In this document: positions 54,289 to 63,158 of the stretch, in pieces
Layout: each line of letters opens with the position of its first letter
Numbering within the stretch: position 1 is the first letter of the stretch
Origin: a virus
IMG/VR virus record: IMGVR_UViG_3300037258_000590
Coordinates: 1 to 64,000 of that record
Reading direction: 5' to 3' (one strand)
DNA: 64,000 bases
The notes under the pieces: model-generated
What the model saw: only the letters and a program-made list of their open reading frames with translations
What the model was told of the DNA's origin: nothing
Database searches by the model: none
Made by a program: the position numbers and the translations under genes

Positions 54289-54745
54289 CTGACGCCTCCG
54301 GATTGTTCTTCGCCTGAACCTGCTCCAGTGGTATTTCAGGCGGCAGCTGCATTCCCGAAGCCGCCATTGCTGAACTCATGGCGCCATAGTCCGTGCTGAA
54401 GTTCGCGTATATGCTGTAGATAAGCGTGATGAAAATTCCCAGCTTGAGCCACAGCGCCGGCTCGGTGAAGAACAGCAGCGTGATCAGCGGGAAGTTGACC
54501 AGCCAGTAAACAGCGCCGTACAGGTGCACTTTGTACTGGGTCTTCGGGTTCGTTTCCAGGTCCTTGACGACATACTTGAGCCAGCCATGCCGGACTGGGA
54601 GCGAGGTCATCCGCCGCAGGTGCAGGTGCACAAGCTGGGTCTGCAGCCGGGAGTCTGTGACCAGCTGTTTCAGTGCTTGGATCTCGGCGCGGAGCTGGCG
54701 CAGCTCGGCATCAGTCCGGGACGGAGGTGACGTGGGCACGGGCAC
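54281..54745 (-). CDS. Coiled-coil plus two-TM membrane protein
   Basis: This is a 154-residue product. GTG 54745 and GTG 54739 are both possible starts. Residues about 10-45 form a coiled coil (AELRQLRAEIQALKQLVTDS). Two hydrophobic helices follow (VYWLVNFPLITLLFF and LKLGIFITLIYSIYANF), then an Ala/Met/Glu tail. A membrane protein in the middle of neck genes is unusual; possibly a virion membrane-interacting or lysis-related factor. Confidence 0.65.
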   Translation of the reverse strand: MPVPTSPPSRTDAELRQLRAEIQALKQLVTDSRLQTQLVHLHLRRMTSLPVRHGWLKYVVKDLETNPKTQYKVHLYGAVYWLVNFPLITLLFFTEPALWLKLGIFITLIYSIYANFSTDYGAMSSAMAASGMQLPPEIPLEQVQAKNNPEASGG

Positions 54746-55187
54746 GCGAGAACTCCGCTATCTCGCGCCCTGGGGCCGGGCCGTCCGTCCCGCTGCCTAG
54801 CCAGGATAACTCCAGTGCGTGCAAGCCGCCGCTCGATACGGCAACCAGGATGCGGACCAGCTCGAAGCACTGGCTGTCGGTGAACTCACCGGTCTCGCGC
54901 CAGGCCCGGTGCCAGCGTGCATGGATCTCCGCCATGGTGCCGACCAGCTCCTCGCCGGCGGCATCGATACCCTGAACCTGGCTGAGCAGCTGTTCCAGGT
55001 CTGGCAGCCCGGAATCCGGCGGCTCGGCATCCGGCCGCGGAGTGTCTGGGCCTGCCTGCGCATCCGGCCGCGGAGTGCCTGGGCCTGCCTGTGCATCCGG
55101 CCGCGGAGTGCCTGGGCCTGCCTGCGCATCCGGCGGGCGCCATGAGCGCGGCTCAGGCTCATACTCAGGCTCAGGGGCGCCATTCAC
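54711..55187 (-). CDS. Hypothetical protein with Pro-rich repeat N-terminus
   Basis: This is a 158-residue product from GTG 55187, overlapping the previous stop; longer frames lack a site. The first 55 residues are acidic and Pro-rich and contain an 11-residue repeat (DAQAGPGTPRP) in about four copies. The rest is a helical domain with one Cys (LEQLLSQVQGIDAAGEELVG then SQCFELVRILVAVSSGGLHA). It overlaps the following gene by 35 bases. Function unknown. Confidence 0.6.
   Translation of the reverse strand: MNGAPEPEYEPEPRSWRPPDAQAGPGTPRPDAQAGPGTPRPDAQAGPDTPRPDAEPPDSGLPDLEQLLSQVQGIDAAGEELVGTMAEIHARWHRAWRETGEFTDSQCFELVRILVAVSSGGLHALELSWLGSGTDGPAPGREIAEFSRARAHVTSVPD
55027..55133 (-). repeat. 33-bp tandem repeat in coding region
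   Basis: Three copies of a 33-bp unit (gcatccggccgcggagtg, one variable base, ctgggcctgcct plus two) lie at 55027-55059, 55060-55092 and 55093-55125, with a partial fourth. They encode the DAQAGPGTPRP repeat on the minus strand. Confidence 0.9.
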
Positions 55188-55846
55188 CTCAGGTCCTCCC
55201 ATTCCAGGTGCCACGCTTCGGCTGGCGCGCCCGGCCAGGGCATGACCATGCCCCACGTGAGCACCCCGGCTGGATGCGCCAGGACCGCATGGTATCCCGC
55301 GGGCGTCTGCAGTCCGCACAGCATCCCCGGCAACGCCCGTTCCGGGTCACACCGCTGGAAGATCTTCAGCCGGTGCCCGGAAAACCCTTCCACGGCAGCG
55401 TATTCCAGCAGATCGCCAATAGGGCCACGCTGGACTAGCTTGTACCAGGCCGCGACGTCCTCGTCTGGCAGCCAGAGCCCGGTGAACGCGTGCAGGTGGG
55501 CCGCCAGCGCAACCGGGACGCAGGCGGGCAGAAAGTGCAATGGAATAGCCGTTTTACCTGGTAGTTCACCCGTAACGCTCAAGTTCGCTTGAGGGATCCC
55601 AGCCGTGGCCGCCTTGGGCTTGACCGGGGTCTTGCCTGCGCGCGTAGCGGCCTGGGCGGCCCGGCCGGCCGCAGCCCACGCTTTTGACGCGGCGGCCTGT
55701 TTCTTGGACCGCGGCGGCGGCTTGCCCGTCTTGGCAATCGCCGCGGCCCGGGTTGCCTTCTGCACCGCGCGGCCTTTCGCGGCTGAAGCCTGATCGGCCT
55801 TGAGCTGCTTGGCGGTAACCCTCGGGTGTTTCGGCGCAGCGGCCAT
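55184..55846 (-). CDS. Protein with histone H1-like basic N-terminus
   Basis: This is a 220-residue product from ATG 55846. Residues 1-85 are Ala/Lys/Arg-rich (KGRAVQKATRAAAIAKTGKP then SKKQAAASKAWAAAGRAAQA), like histone H1 or HU C-terminal tails and likely to bind DNA. The second part (LHFLPACVPVALAAHLHAFT, then LLEYAAVEGFSGHRLKIFQR and GYHAVLAHPAGVLTWG) is a folded domain with a Cys and conserved-looking His, perhaps papain-like, but the motif is not certain. It may package with the genome. Confidence 0.6.
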   Translation of the reverse strand: MAAAPKHPRVTAKQLKADQASAAKGRAVQKATRAAAIAKTGKPPPRSKKQAAASKAWAAAGRAAQAATRAGKTPVKPKAATAGIPQANLSVTGELPGKTAIPLHFLPACVPVALAAHLHAFTGLWLPDEDVAAWYKLVQRGPIGDLLEYAAVEGFSGHRLKIFQRCDPERALPGMLCGLQTPAGYHAVLAHPAGVLTWGMVMPWPGAPAEAWHLEWEDLR

Positions 55847-55848
55847 CG

Positions 55849-56064
55849 TCAGCCGCCGTCGCGTGCCTTGATCACCGGGGCGAAGCCGAACGGGTGGTGC
55901 ACGCCATCATCGGCTTGCGTGATGTGCGCCGCGGTGGTCGAATGCGTGTCGTAAGCCGGCGGCGGTGGCGGTGACGCTGGTGCCGCCGGGCTGCTGGTAT
56001 GCAGCGGGACCAGCAGCTCCAGGTCCATGAGCTTGCGGCCCCAGCCCTCGATGACGACCCTCAC
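55849..56064 (-). CDS. Small hypothetical structural-region protein
   Basis: This is a 71-residue product from GTG 56064 (GTGA overlap). MRVVIEGWGRKLMDLELLVP, a Pro-rich stretch, then HITQADDGVHHPFGFAPVIK. No family recognised. Position after the head-tail connector suggests a neck-associated role. Confidence 0.5.
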   Translation of the reverse strand: MRVVIEGWGRKLMDLELLVPLHTSSPAAPASPPPPPAYDTHSTTAAHITQADDGVHHPFGFAPVIKARDGG

Positions 56065-56177
56065 CGGCCACGGCTTCCGTGACCTGTACCGCCGCGAGCG
56101 CCGGCACCCGCTTTGGGGATGACGGCCGGTACCAGGCTGCTGCAGTTAACTGTCGTGAGCACGTTTCTTACGGTCAT
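56061..56177 (-). CDS. 38-residue small protein
   Basis: ATG 56177 (overlapping the previous stop) to TGA 56061, which overlaps the next GTG. MTVRNVLTTVNCSSLVPAVI then a Gly/Arg-rich tail. Support comes only from the precise overlaps on both sides. Confidence 0.35.
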   Translation of the reverse strand: MTVRNVLTTVNCSSLVPAVIPKAGAGARGGTGHGSRGR

Positions 56178-56320
56178 CAGACTTCCCCTTTCAACCGGAT
56201 GACCACGCCGGGCAGGTGCAGCCATGCACTGTGGTCTTTGACCCAGAACAAGCCGAAGCGCAAGTCATGAGAATCGACCAGGATCCGGCGCGTGCGTGAG
56301 TGTTTCCGGATATGCCTCAT
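56177..56320 (-). CDS. 47-residue small protein
   Basis: ATG 56320 overlaps the connector stop (ATGA). MRHIRKHSRTRRILVDSHDL then FGLFWVKDHSAWLHLPGVVI. A basic start and beta-strand-like remainder. Unknown, in the neck operon. Confidence 0.5.
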   Translation of the reverse strand: MRHIRKHSRTRRILVDSHDLRFGLFWVKDHSAWLHLPGVVIRLKGEV

Positions 56321-57258
56321 ACGCCTACCTTTTTCCGCCCGCGGATAAACGGCCGCAGCAATTCTACCAGCCACGGGTTACTTTGTATTCTTGCGATGCC
56401 GATATCGGAAACCCCGGCCACGCCGAACGGGGCATCCTTGGATTTGAACACGTCGGCGGACAGGATCCGGCAGGCTTCGGGTACCTGCCAGGGCACCGCG
56501 GGCCAGCCCCATGTAGCGGCTATCTGCACCCTGTTAACCGGTGCGAGCGGCCACAGGTACGGGAACGTGACCCCGGAGTTGATGACCCGGACGTGCTCAT
56601 ACGGCCGGGGCTGCCCGGTAGACCCGGTGTTGAACGTGTCTTTTCCCAGGTAAAGCTGATAGTCAGTGTTCTGCACCCAGGGCTGCTCATAAGTTCCGTC
56701 ACCGTCGAAGTCGACCTTGAACGTGCTGACCGACACGACGTCATCGATCCGCAGTTCGTAGATGTCCTGAGGTACGAAAGTCCGGGTTTCGGTGATCCGG
56801 TTGAAATGGCGTCCGCAATATGAGTTCAGCCACCCGCTGGATGCCGCAATGGCGAACTGCATGTTGCTGTTGTCCGTGGCGTCAGTAATCCCGAGCCGGT
56901 CGTTCATCTCCTCCAGGCCGACGTACCACAGCTGGGAAGCGGCTGCCGGGAGAACCCGCCAGGTACCCGGCTGGACGTCGGAGACGGCTCCGGTGCCGAC
57001 CCACGCGAAACCCCACAGCCCGTCCGCTCCTGGTACGGACGGGGAGCACGCCACGGACAGCGTGTACTTGCCGGTGCCTACCTTGATGACATCAGCCGGA
57101 GAGAGCCCGGCGTAAGTGTGCGTAACCGCGACGTTAGCCGGGTCGGTGATGATGCATGAAACCGCTGTGGGGTCAGCAGGAACGCCGCCGGCATCGGTGA
57201 ACGTATTGGAGATCAGCGCGATTTCGTTTACGTCATCGTAGAAAACCGTGGCCGTCAT
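56317..57258 (-). CDS. Head-tail connector protein
   Basis: This is a 313-residue product from ATG 57258 with GAGGAG upstream; an in-frame start at 57288 is less likely. Residues 1-110 are an extra beta domain (AVSCIITDPANVAVTHTYAG). From about 125 the sequence fits gp6-like head-tail adaptors: YVGLEEMNDRLGITDATDNS, AIAASSGWLNSYCGRHFN, TYEQPWVQNTDYQLY, and ATWGWPAVPWQVPEACRILS near the end. Such proteins form the ring below the portal. The N-terminal fusion is longer than usual. Confidence 0.7.
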   Translation of the reverse strand: MTATVFYDDVNEIALISNTFTDAGGVPADPTAVSCIITDPANVAVTHTYAGLSPADVIKVGTGKYTLSVACSPSVPGADGLWGFAWVGTGAVSDVQPGTWRVLPAAASQLWYVGLEEMNDRLGITDATDNSNMQFAIAASSGWLNSYCGRHFNRITETRTFVPQDIYELRIDDVVSVSTFKVDFDGDGTYEQPWVQNTDYQLYLGKDTFNTGSTGQPRPYEHVRVINSGVTFPYLWPLAPVNRVQIAATWGWPAVPWQVPEACRILSADVFKSKDAPFGVAGVSDIGIARIQSNPWLVELLRPFIRGRKKVGV

Positions 57259-57309
57259 CCGGGGCTCCTCACGTCGGAGACCCCGCACGCCCGGTGGCTG
57301 GCCTGGTCT

Positions 57310-60300
57310 TCAGGATACGCCGGGGAAGGTCTGGAACGGCTGGGTCACGCCAGCTACCGCGGTGCCGCGTGCGGTAACTGAAGCCGCTGACACAGAAATC
57401 TTCGTGACACCGTAAGCGGTGCTGAAGCCCTTCACCTGCGGCGGATGAGTCAGGCCCGTCGCGGTCAGCCTCGCGGTGCCGGCCAGTGCTCCGGCGCCTT
57501 GCTGCGCAGCCAGCGTAATCAGGGCTGCGATCCCGCCCAGAGCTGCCGCAGATCGCAGTACAGTGCCGGAGCCGAGTGACCCGGCAGCCCCGAGCACGGC
57601 TCCGGCACCGCCGGCGGCAGCCCCGGCCGCGGTCAGCGCTCCGGCTGCACCGAGCAGGCCGGCGCCCGCGATGCCGCCTCCGGATGCGAGCGAAGCTGTC
57701 GCGCTCAACGAGGTAACCGCCCCGGGCACGGCAGCGCTCGCGAGCGATCCCGCGGCAGCAAGCGCCGACCCGCTGGACGGGATCGCCCCGAGCGATCCTG
57801 CGGCGCCGATCGTCGTAACGACGCCGAGGGCGGCTGCGCTCGCGAGCGATCCCGCACTGCTGAGGATTCCACCCGGGCCCTGAACGGAAACGCTGCCAAG
57901 CGATCCGGCCGCGGCCAAGGCCGCCGGAGCTGCGATCGCGGATACCGCTGCCAGCGAGCCAGCGGCAGCCAGGCCGGAACCGCTGGCCGGATTGGCGCTG
58001 AGCGACCCGGCTGCAGTCAGTGTCGTGATAGCACTGAGCACCGCCGCCGCGGTCAGCGAGCCCGCTGCGGCTAGAGCAGCCGGGGCCGCCACGGCTGAGG
58101 AAGCAGCCAGGAGCCCGGCCGCGGCCAGCACAGCGGGTACCCCGGCGATTACCGCGGGCGCGGCCAGCGAGCCAGCCCCGCTGAGCACCGCGCCGCCCGC
58201 CGGGGTTCCGGTCAGTGACCCGGCCGCGGCCAGGGCGGTAATCGCGCCGAGGACACCGGCGGCCGACAGCGCTCCCGCACCCCCGAGCGAACCAGCTGCG
58301 CCCTGTGTCGCGACGTCACCCAGAGAACCTGTCGCGCTCAGCGTGACAAGCGCTGCCTGGACCGCCATGACGCCCAGTGATGCCGCACCGCCGAGCGTGA
58401 CACCAGCGCTCAGGATAACCGCGGTACTCAGTGATCCGGCTGCCGCCAAGGCTGCAGGCGCGGCCAGAGCCGCTGCGGTACCCAGCGAACCCCCGCCGCT
58501 GAGCACGGAACCCATGACCGAAGCTGCCGCCAGCGATCCCGCGGCCCCGGTCGTTGCCCCCGCGCCCTGGCCGGCGCCGTTGCCCGCAGACCCTGCCGCC
58601 ATCAGGACCGCAGGCGCGCTGAGGACGCCCGCTGTAGCCAGCATCCCCGCCGCGCCGAGCGTGCCGCCCGCACCCTGGATCGTGACCGTACCGAGCGACC
58701 CAGCCGCGCCGAGCGTGCCGCCCGCACCCTGGATCGTGACCGTACCGAGCGACCCAGCCGCGCCGAGCGTAACGCCTGCACCCTGGATCGTGACAGCATT
58801 CAGCGATCCCGTCGCGCTGAGCGTGACAATTGCGTTCTGGGCTGCCGTGGCTGCCAGTGAGCCAGCCGCGCCAAGCGTGACGCCCGCACTCTGGGCTGCT
58901 GCGGCGGCCAGTGATCCGGCAGCCGCCAGTCCTGCGGGCGCGCCGAGCATTTCTGCGCTGGCTAGTGACCCGGCCGCGCCCAGGGCAGTGATCGCGCCGA
59001 GCATTTCTGTGCTGGCTAGTGACCCGGCCGCGGCCAGGGCGGTAACGGCGCCCTGCAGGGCAGCCGGGGCTAGCGATCCAGCGCCGCCGAGCAGGCCTCC
59101 GGCATCCTGGACGGCGGCATTACCAAGCGAAGCTGCCGCACCGAAGGCCGTGCCCGCACCCTGGGTGGCGGCTGTGGCAGCCGATCCGGCGGCGCTGAGA
59201 GCCGCGCCCGCGCTCTGAGTGGCTGCCGTGGCAACCGACCCCCGGGCGGGCAGCGTGGCGATGCCCTGCAGGGCAGTCGGGGCAGCGAGGATGAGCACCC
59301 AGTCCGGGTCGCCCTGGCTGTTGTTTCCCCAGGTGCTGGAGTTGTACGACGAACCGGCCGTGACTGAGGTTTTCGCCCCGGTGATCGGGTCCCCCCGGTA
59401 CGCCTGGTATCCGGAGACCATCTTGGCCTGGTCAATGCCGATGGTCGTGGCGTGCGACAGGTAGATCAGTGCCAGGCTGGAACCCGAGCCGCTGTCCGGG
59501 GTCCGGCTCGCGGTGACGAACGAATCGGTCGTCGCGGCTTCGTACTGGCCGGAACCGCCGCCCGAGACGAACGTGGCCGCCCGCGAGCCCCGGCCGCTGG
59601 TGACCAGCGCCGATGCGGTGTCCGGCATCAGGGCCTGCCAGCCGGGCAGCGATTCGACCAGCGTGCGGATGTTCGCGGCGTTGTTGGCGTAGAACCAGTC
59701 GGTAGAGGAAGCAGCCAGCGCGGTAGCGGCCCATTGCCAGGTTGACTCAGAACCTTGCACGACACCGCGGGCGCCCGACGTGATCGCGTGCCAGGCGTCC
59801 TGCCTGAAAGCCCGGTCAAAAGCTGTAGAACCAGTGCCGCCTGCGTAAAGCGGGCCGCCCTGGTAAAAATACCCGTCGAGCTGGATAACCGGAATAGGAT
59901 CAGGCTCGCCCCAGGCGTCCTCTATACCTAGGTACGTGAGGTTATATGTGTAATTCCCGTTAAAGGCGGCATGGTTATTCCCCCAGTACTGGACCGTGCC
60001 GGTGGTACCCGTACCGAGGTCTTCACGGGAATCAGATTCCGCGTAATTGTGGATGCTGATGATGTGCGTATCGCCGCCGCCGCGCAGCCCGGTCAGCAGC
60101 GATTCATATAGCGTGTCCGTTGCTCCGGGGCTTCCGCCCCCGCTTCCGAGCGTGCCGCCAGAATTGCCGAAATAGTCATTCCCGACCATCCAGATTATGT
60201 TCTTGGTGGTCGCGTACCGGGCAGCGAGAGCGGCGCCGTACTGGCCGAACTGGGTTGCGGTCAGTGAGGTTAGCGCTCCGCCCGTGGCGAAATCTCCGGG

Positions 60301-62640
60301 GCCGTTGTAGCCGATATTGAGCATGGCCGTCATGCCGTTACGTGCGCATGCGGTCAGGAAGTAATCGACCCTGGCCCAGAATGTGCTGTTCAGCCCGATC
60401 GCCGCCGAGCCCGCTACCCCGGCGGTCGTGGCTGCAGTGCCGTTGACCGTGAACGGGAACACGCCGTCCCAGGTGCGGCCGTCCGCGAAAGCGCCGCCGT
60501 TTTCTGAGTTGCCGAGCGGGTCAAGGTAGATGGCGGTGAAACCCTGACCGCCGCGGGCGTTGCAGTACGTGTCGATGTCGGTCTGGTACGTGCCCGCCCA
60601 CCGGCCCGCGTTGGGGATCAGCCCCCACGGGTTGTCGCCCAGCAAGAACCGCGGGCTGCCGTTCTGGTCAGCGAAATACCCGGTGCCGCCGCCAGCGAGG
60701 CCGGTGATGACCAGCGGGCCTTGCGTGGCGGTCAGTGACCCGGCCGCGGTCAGGGTCGCGCCCGCTGCTTGAGCCGCGGCGGTACTCAGCGATGCGGTTC
60801 CGGCGATAGCCGCGCCTGCGCCGGTCACTGCCACGCCCTGGATGGCGATGATGAGGCCCGCGCCTAGAGCGGTGCCCTGCGTTGACCAGTGCCCGGCATC
60901 GGCAAGCGCGGCGGGCCCGGCTGAGGCCTGGCTGTTGGACTGGGTGAACAGGACAGCTGCTCCGGAGGCGGGCAGCTTGCCCTGGCTTGTCCATCCAGAG
61001 CCGGTCTCAGTCCAGGTGAGCGTGGCGCTAGCGCGTTCCTGGGCGAAGACGGAAACCGCGAACTCGCCGTAGGCACCCAGGATTCCGGTGGTGATAGAGA
61101 ACGCGACGGTTCCCGTGCCGCTGCCGGTCTGCTGAACGGCAGAGACGTCAAGCGGAGACGTCAGGTTCGCGCCGGCCAGTTCATACATGAAGCAGGTCAG
61201 TACCGGGGTACCGGAGAGCGTCTGGGTGAACGTGGGCGCGGCATCGCTCCCTGCGGCGGTCTTGACCCAGGCGTCAACTACAGCCTTGGACGTGCCGGAC
61301 GGATTGTTCCCGACGCTGCCTGAAATGAGCCGGGACCAGCCTGTAGCGCTGGTGGAGATATTCGGCGTCTCCGCAGTCGTTGACCCGGCTGAGACGATAG
61401 CCAGCAGCAAGCTGCCTGCGGTCGGGGCCTGGCCGTAGACGGCGGTAAGCGGGCTCGACGTACCGCTGGCTTTGCCGGCACTGCCGACCAGTGTCACCGG
61501 CAGGTGCACAGCCAGGGTAAGCGGCTGGGTAGCCGTGGCCGCCACGCTGTCGGTCACTTCGACGGTGAACGCAGAGCCGCCTTGGCCGGAGGACGGGGTG
61601 CCGGTGACGGCTCCAGTCGATGAGTTTAGCGATGCCCAGGACGGCAGTGCCCCGGACGATACCGACCAGGTGTACGGGGGGGCCCCGCCGGAAGCGGCCA
61701 GCGTCTGGGAGTAGGTGATGCTCGTGGCTGCCGCGGGGAGCGCCGTAGTGGCTACGGCCAGCGCTGACGGAGCCTGGACTTCGAAAGCGATAGCGCCGTA
61801 GAAGTCGTTGGCCTGGGTCCAGACCAGGCTGGTGGTGCCAGCCGAGGAAGGGTTGGTGCCGGCGGCGGTGTTGCCGGCGGCGGAGTTCGTGCCGGCGTCC
61901 TTTTCGTACCGTTTGGTGCCGGTGGTGAACGCGACGCCGCCCGCTCCGCATGTCATGAACGCCAGGCACAGGTTCCCTGACGTAGTGCTGGGCACGGTGA
62001 TCGTCGCGCCGGCGACGAACTGAGCGAAGCCGGTGACGGTGGCGCTTTCTCCGCCAGACCCGGTGACGGACACCGACCCGCCGGTGATCACGTCAAACGT
62101 GGCGCCGGTCACGGTGATCGTGACGGTCTGCGCACCGGCCGCCGGGGCGTCGATCCTGAAGACTTCAACGAACCCGGCGGTGCCGGTCAGCCCGGTGAAC
62201 CCGCTGGACTGCTTGCCCATCGAGGTCATCGCCGTGCCGCCGTACGTGGCGGCTGTGGCATAGGCGGTGTCGGCAGCGCCTCCGTTGTTGCTGACGGCGA
62301 GGCCCGCGTATACCGCTGACGGCGTTCCGGCGGGGGTATGGGTCCACGTCAGCGGACTGGTGGCGCTGGAGGTGCCCGCTGAGGACGGCCCGGCGGCGTC
62401 GAACGCGACGCCTGCGCCGCCGGCGATAAGCCGGACCGGGCGCCCGGAGCGCAAATATCCGATGATCATGCCAGGGTGGCGTTCGCCGCGCCCCCAGGTC
62501 TTCAGGTAACGCCGGGTCAGCACCCAGGGAAGGACAGCAGGCGGCGGTGGCGGCCGGAACCGCCGCGGGCACGCCAAAGCCAGCATGAGGGCCAGCGAGA
62601 AGCGAAGGAGAACCCAGGCGGCTCGCGCCGGAGCAGCCAT
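57310..62640 (-). CDS. Giant tail fibre with DUF4038 glycosidase-like domain and 18-residue repeats
   Basis: This is a 1776-residue product. Residues 1-57 (hydrophobic, then Pro-rich and basic) may be a signal or may precede the true start at Met58 (MIIGYLRSGRPVRLI). Domains in order: beta-rich module(s) to about 300; a putative Ig domain at about 303-383 (YSQTLAASGGAPPYTWSVSS); another beta module; a DUF4038/GH140-like barrel at about 660-1020 (FLLGDNPWGL, AIYLDPLGNSENGGAF, IIWMVGNDYFG, VIQLDGYFYQG, WHAITSGARGVVQGS); then about 30 repeats of 18 residues (LGAAGSLGTVTIQGAGGT type) at about 1127-1720. GH140 enzymes cut apiose-containing glycans, so this may be a receptor-degrading fibre. It is placed upstream of the connector, an odd position. 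Confidence 0.75.
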   Translation of the reverse strand: MAAPARAAWVLLRFSLALMLALACPRRFRPPPPPAVLPWVLTRRYLKTWGRGERHPGMIIGYLRSGRPVRLIAGGAGVAFDAAGPSSAGTSSATSPLTWTHTPAGTPSAVYAGLAVSNNGGAADTAYATAATYGGTAMTSMGKQSSGFTGLTGTAGFVEVFRIDAPAAGAQTVTITVTGATFDVITGGSVSVTGSGGESATVTGFAQFVAGATITVPSTTSGNLCLAFMTCGAGGVAFTTGTKRYEKDAGTNSAAGNTAAGTNPSSAGTTSLVWTQANDFYGAIAFEVQAPSALAVATTALPAAATSITYSQTLAASGGAPPYTWSVSSGALPSWASLNSSTGAVTGTPSSGQGGSAFTVEVTDSVAATATQPLTLAVHLPVTLVGSAGKASGTSSPLTAVYGQAPTAGSLLLAIVSAGSTTAETPNISTSATGWSRLISGSVGNNPSGTSKAVVDAWVKTAAGSDAAPTFTQTLSGTPVLTCFMYELAGANLTSPLDVSAVQQTGSGTGTVAFSITTGILGAYGEFAVSVFAQERASATLTWTETGSGWTSQGKLPASGAAVLFTQSNSQASAGPAALADAGHWSTQGTALGAGLIIAIQGVAVTGAGAAIAGTASLSTAAAQAAGATLTAAGSLTATQGPLVITGLAGGGTGYFADQNGSPRFLLGDNPWGLIPNAGRWAGTYQTDIDTYCNARGGQGFTAIYLDPLGNSENGGAFADGRTWDGVFPFTVNGTAATTAGVAGSAAIGLNSTFWARVDYFLTACARNGMTAMLNIGYNGPGDFATGGALTSLTATQFGQYGAALAARYATTKNIIWMVGNDYFGNSGGTLGSGGGSPGATDTLYESLLTGLRGGGDTHIISIHNYAESDSREDLGTGTTGTVQYWGNNHAAFNGNYTYNLTYLGIEDAWGEPDPIPVIQLDGYFYQGGPLYAGGTGSTAFDRAFRQDAWHAITSGARGVVQGSESTWQWAATALAASSTDWFYANNAANIRTLVESLPGWQALMPDTASALVTSGRGSRAATFVSGGGSGQYEAATTDSFVTASRTPDSGSGSSLALIYLSHATTIGIDQAKMVSGYQAYRGDPITGAKTSVTAGSSYNSSTWGNNSQGDPDWVLILAAPTALQGIATLPARGSVATAATQSAGAALSAAGSAATAATQGAGTAFGAAASLGNAAVQDAGGLLGGAGSLAPAALQGAVTALAAAGSLASTEMLGAITALGAAGSLASAEMLGAPAGLAAAGSLAAAAAQSAGVTLGAAGSLAATAAQNAIVTLSATGSLNAVTIQGAGVTLGAAGSLGTVTIQGAGGTLGAAGSLGTVTIQGAGGTLGAAGMLATAGVLSAPAVLMAAGSAGNGAGQGAGATTGAAGSLAAASVMGSVLSGGGSLGTAAALAAPAALAAAGSLSTAVILSAGVTLGGAASLGVMAVQAALVTLSATGSLGDVATQGAAGSLGGAGALSAAGVLGAITALAAAGSLTGTPAGGAVLSGAGSLAAPAVIAGVPAVLAAAGLLAASSAVAAPAALAAAGSLTAAAVLSAITTLTAAGSLSANPASGSGLAAAGSLAAVSAIAAPAALAAAGSLGSVSVQGPGGILSSAGSLASAAALGVVTTIGAAGSLGAIPSSGSALAAAGSLASAAVPGAVTSLSATASLASGGGIAGAGLLGAAGALTAAGAAAGGAGAVLGAAGSLGSGTVLRSAAALGGIAALITLAAQQGAGALAGTARLTATGLTHPPQVKGFSTAYGVTKISVSAASVTARGTAVAGVTQPFQTFPGVS
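57480..59260 (-). repeat. Array of 54-bp / 18-residue repeats
   Basis: A 54-bp unit is repeated about 30 times, mostly diverged. Two adjacent copies near 58670-58777 are nearly identical (cgcgccgagcgtgccgcccg, caccctggatcgtgaccgta, ccgagcgacccagc), showing recent duplication. Each unit encodes A-A-G-S-L-x-x-x-x-x-x-G-A-x-x-x-L-x. The regular Gly and Leu spacing suggests a beta-roll or beta-helix stalk. Confidence 0.85.
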
Positions 62641-62715
62641 TGACTTACCTCCGGTCCCGGGCAGCCTCCTGGCTAATCAAGGTCGGCGCCATCAGCCAGC
62701 TAGCCACTGCCCCGG

Positions 62716-63153
62716 TCACATACCGCCAGCAGAAATCGCCTCAGCCGCCACCTGGAATGTGTTGCCGTTGGCCACGGTGATCGGCTGTCCGTTCCAGGCG
62801 CCGAACCAGACCCGCAGCGGGGTGGAGTCCACGATCTCCAGTGACACGATGGTCCACGAGGACCCGGAGCCGTTGGTCCAGGAGATGGCGGTGGTGTGCG
62901 GGCACGTGACGTTCGACCCGGCTGAGCTGGCTGCCGACTGGGTGGAGAAGGCGGTGCCGCCTGTGGTGTACCCGGTGCCGGTCAGCTCGGTGCCTGCCGA
63001 GGAGCCGGTACTGGCCGTGGAGAACAGCTTCAGCTTCATCGCCGAGCCGCCGAGAGCGGCGAATGAGGTGCCAGGCACGCCCGAGGCGCCGGTCGGCAGG
63101 GTGGCGTTGAGGATCTTGGTCGACATGGCCGCATCCCAGGCTGTCTGCGCCAT
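62716..63153 (-). CDS. Tail-fibre-type structural protein (cassette copy B)
   Basis: This is a 145-residue product from ATG 63153 (MAQTAWDAAMSTKILNATLP). It aligns with the protein of 32135-32593 in layout and in SW-x-x-x-x-x-x-W-x-I-V-S-L-E-I-V-D. It lies directly after the Cys-rich gene and before the giant fibre, so it may be an adaptor or a small fibre. The two copies are clearly diverged. Confidence 0.65.
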   Translation of the reverse strand: MAQTAWDAAMSTKILNATLPTGASGVPGTSFAALGGSAMKLKLFSTASTGSSAGTELTGTGYTTGGTAFSTQSAASSAGSNVTCPHTTAISWTNGSGSSWTIVSLEIVDSTPLRVWFGAWNGQPITVANGNTFQVAAEAISAGGM

Positions 63154-63158
63154 CTAGA

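Noticed and set aside
57992-59218. 408-residue Ala/Pro/Ser-rich plus-strand frame
   Set aside because: It is antisense to the 18-residue repeat array; its repetitiveness comes from the fibre gene.
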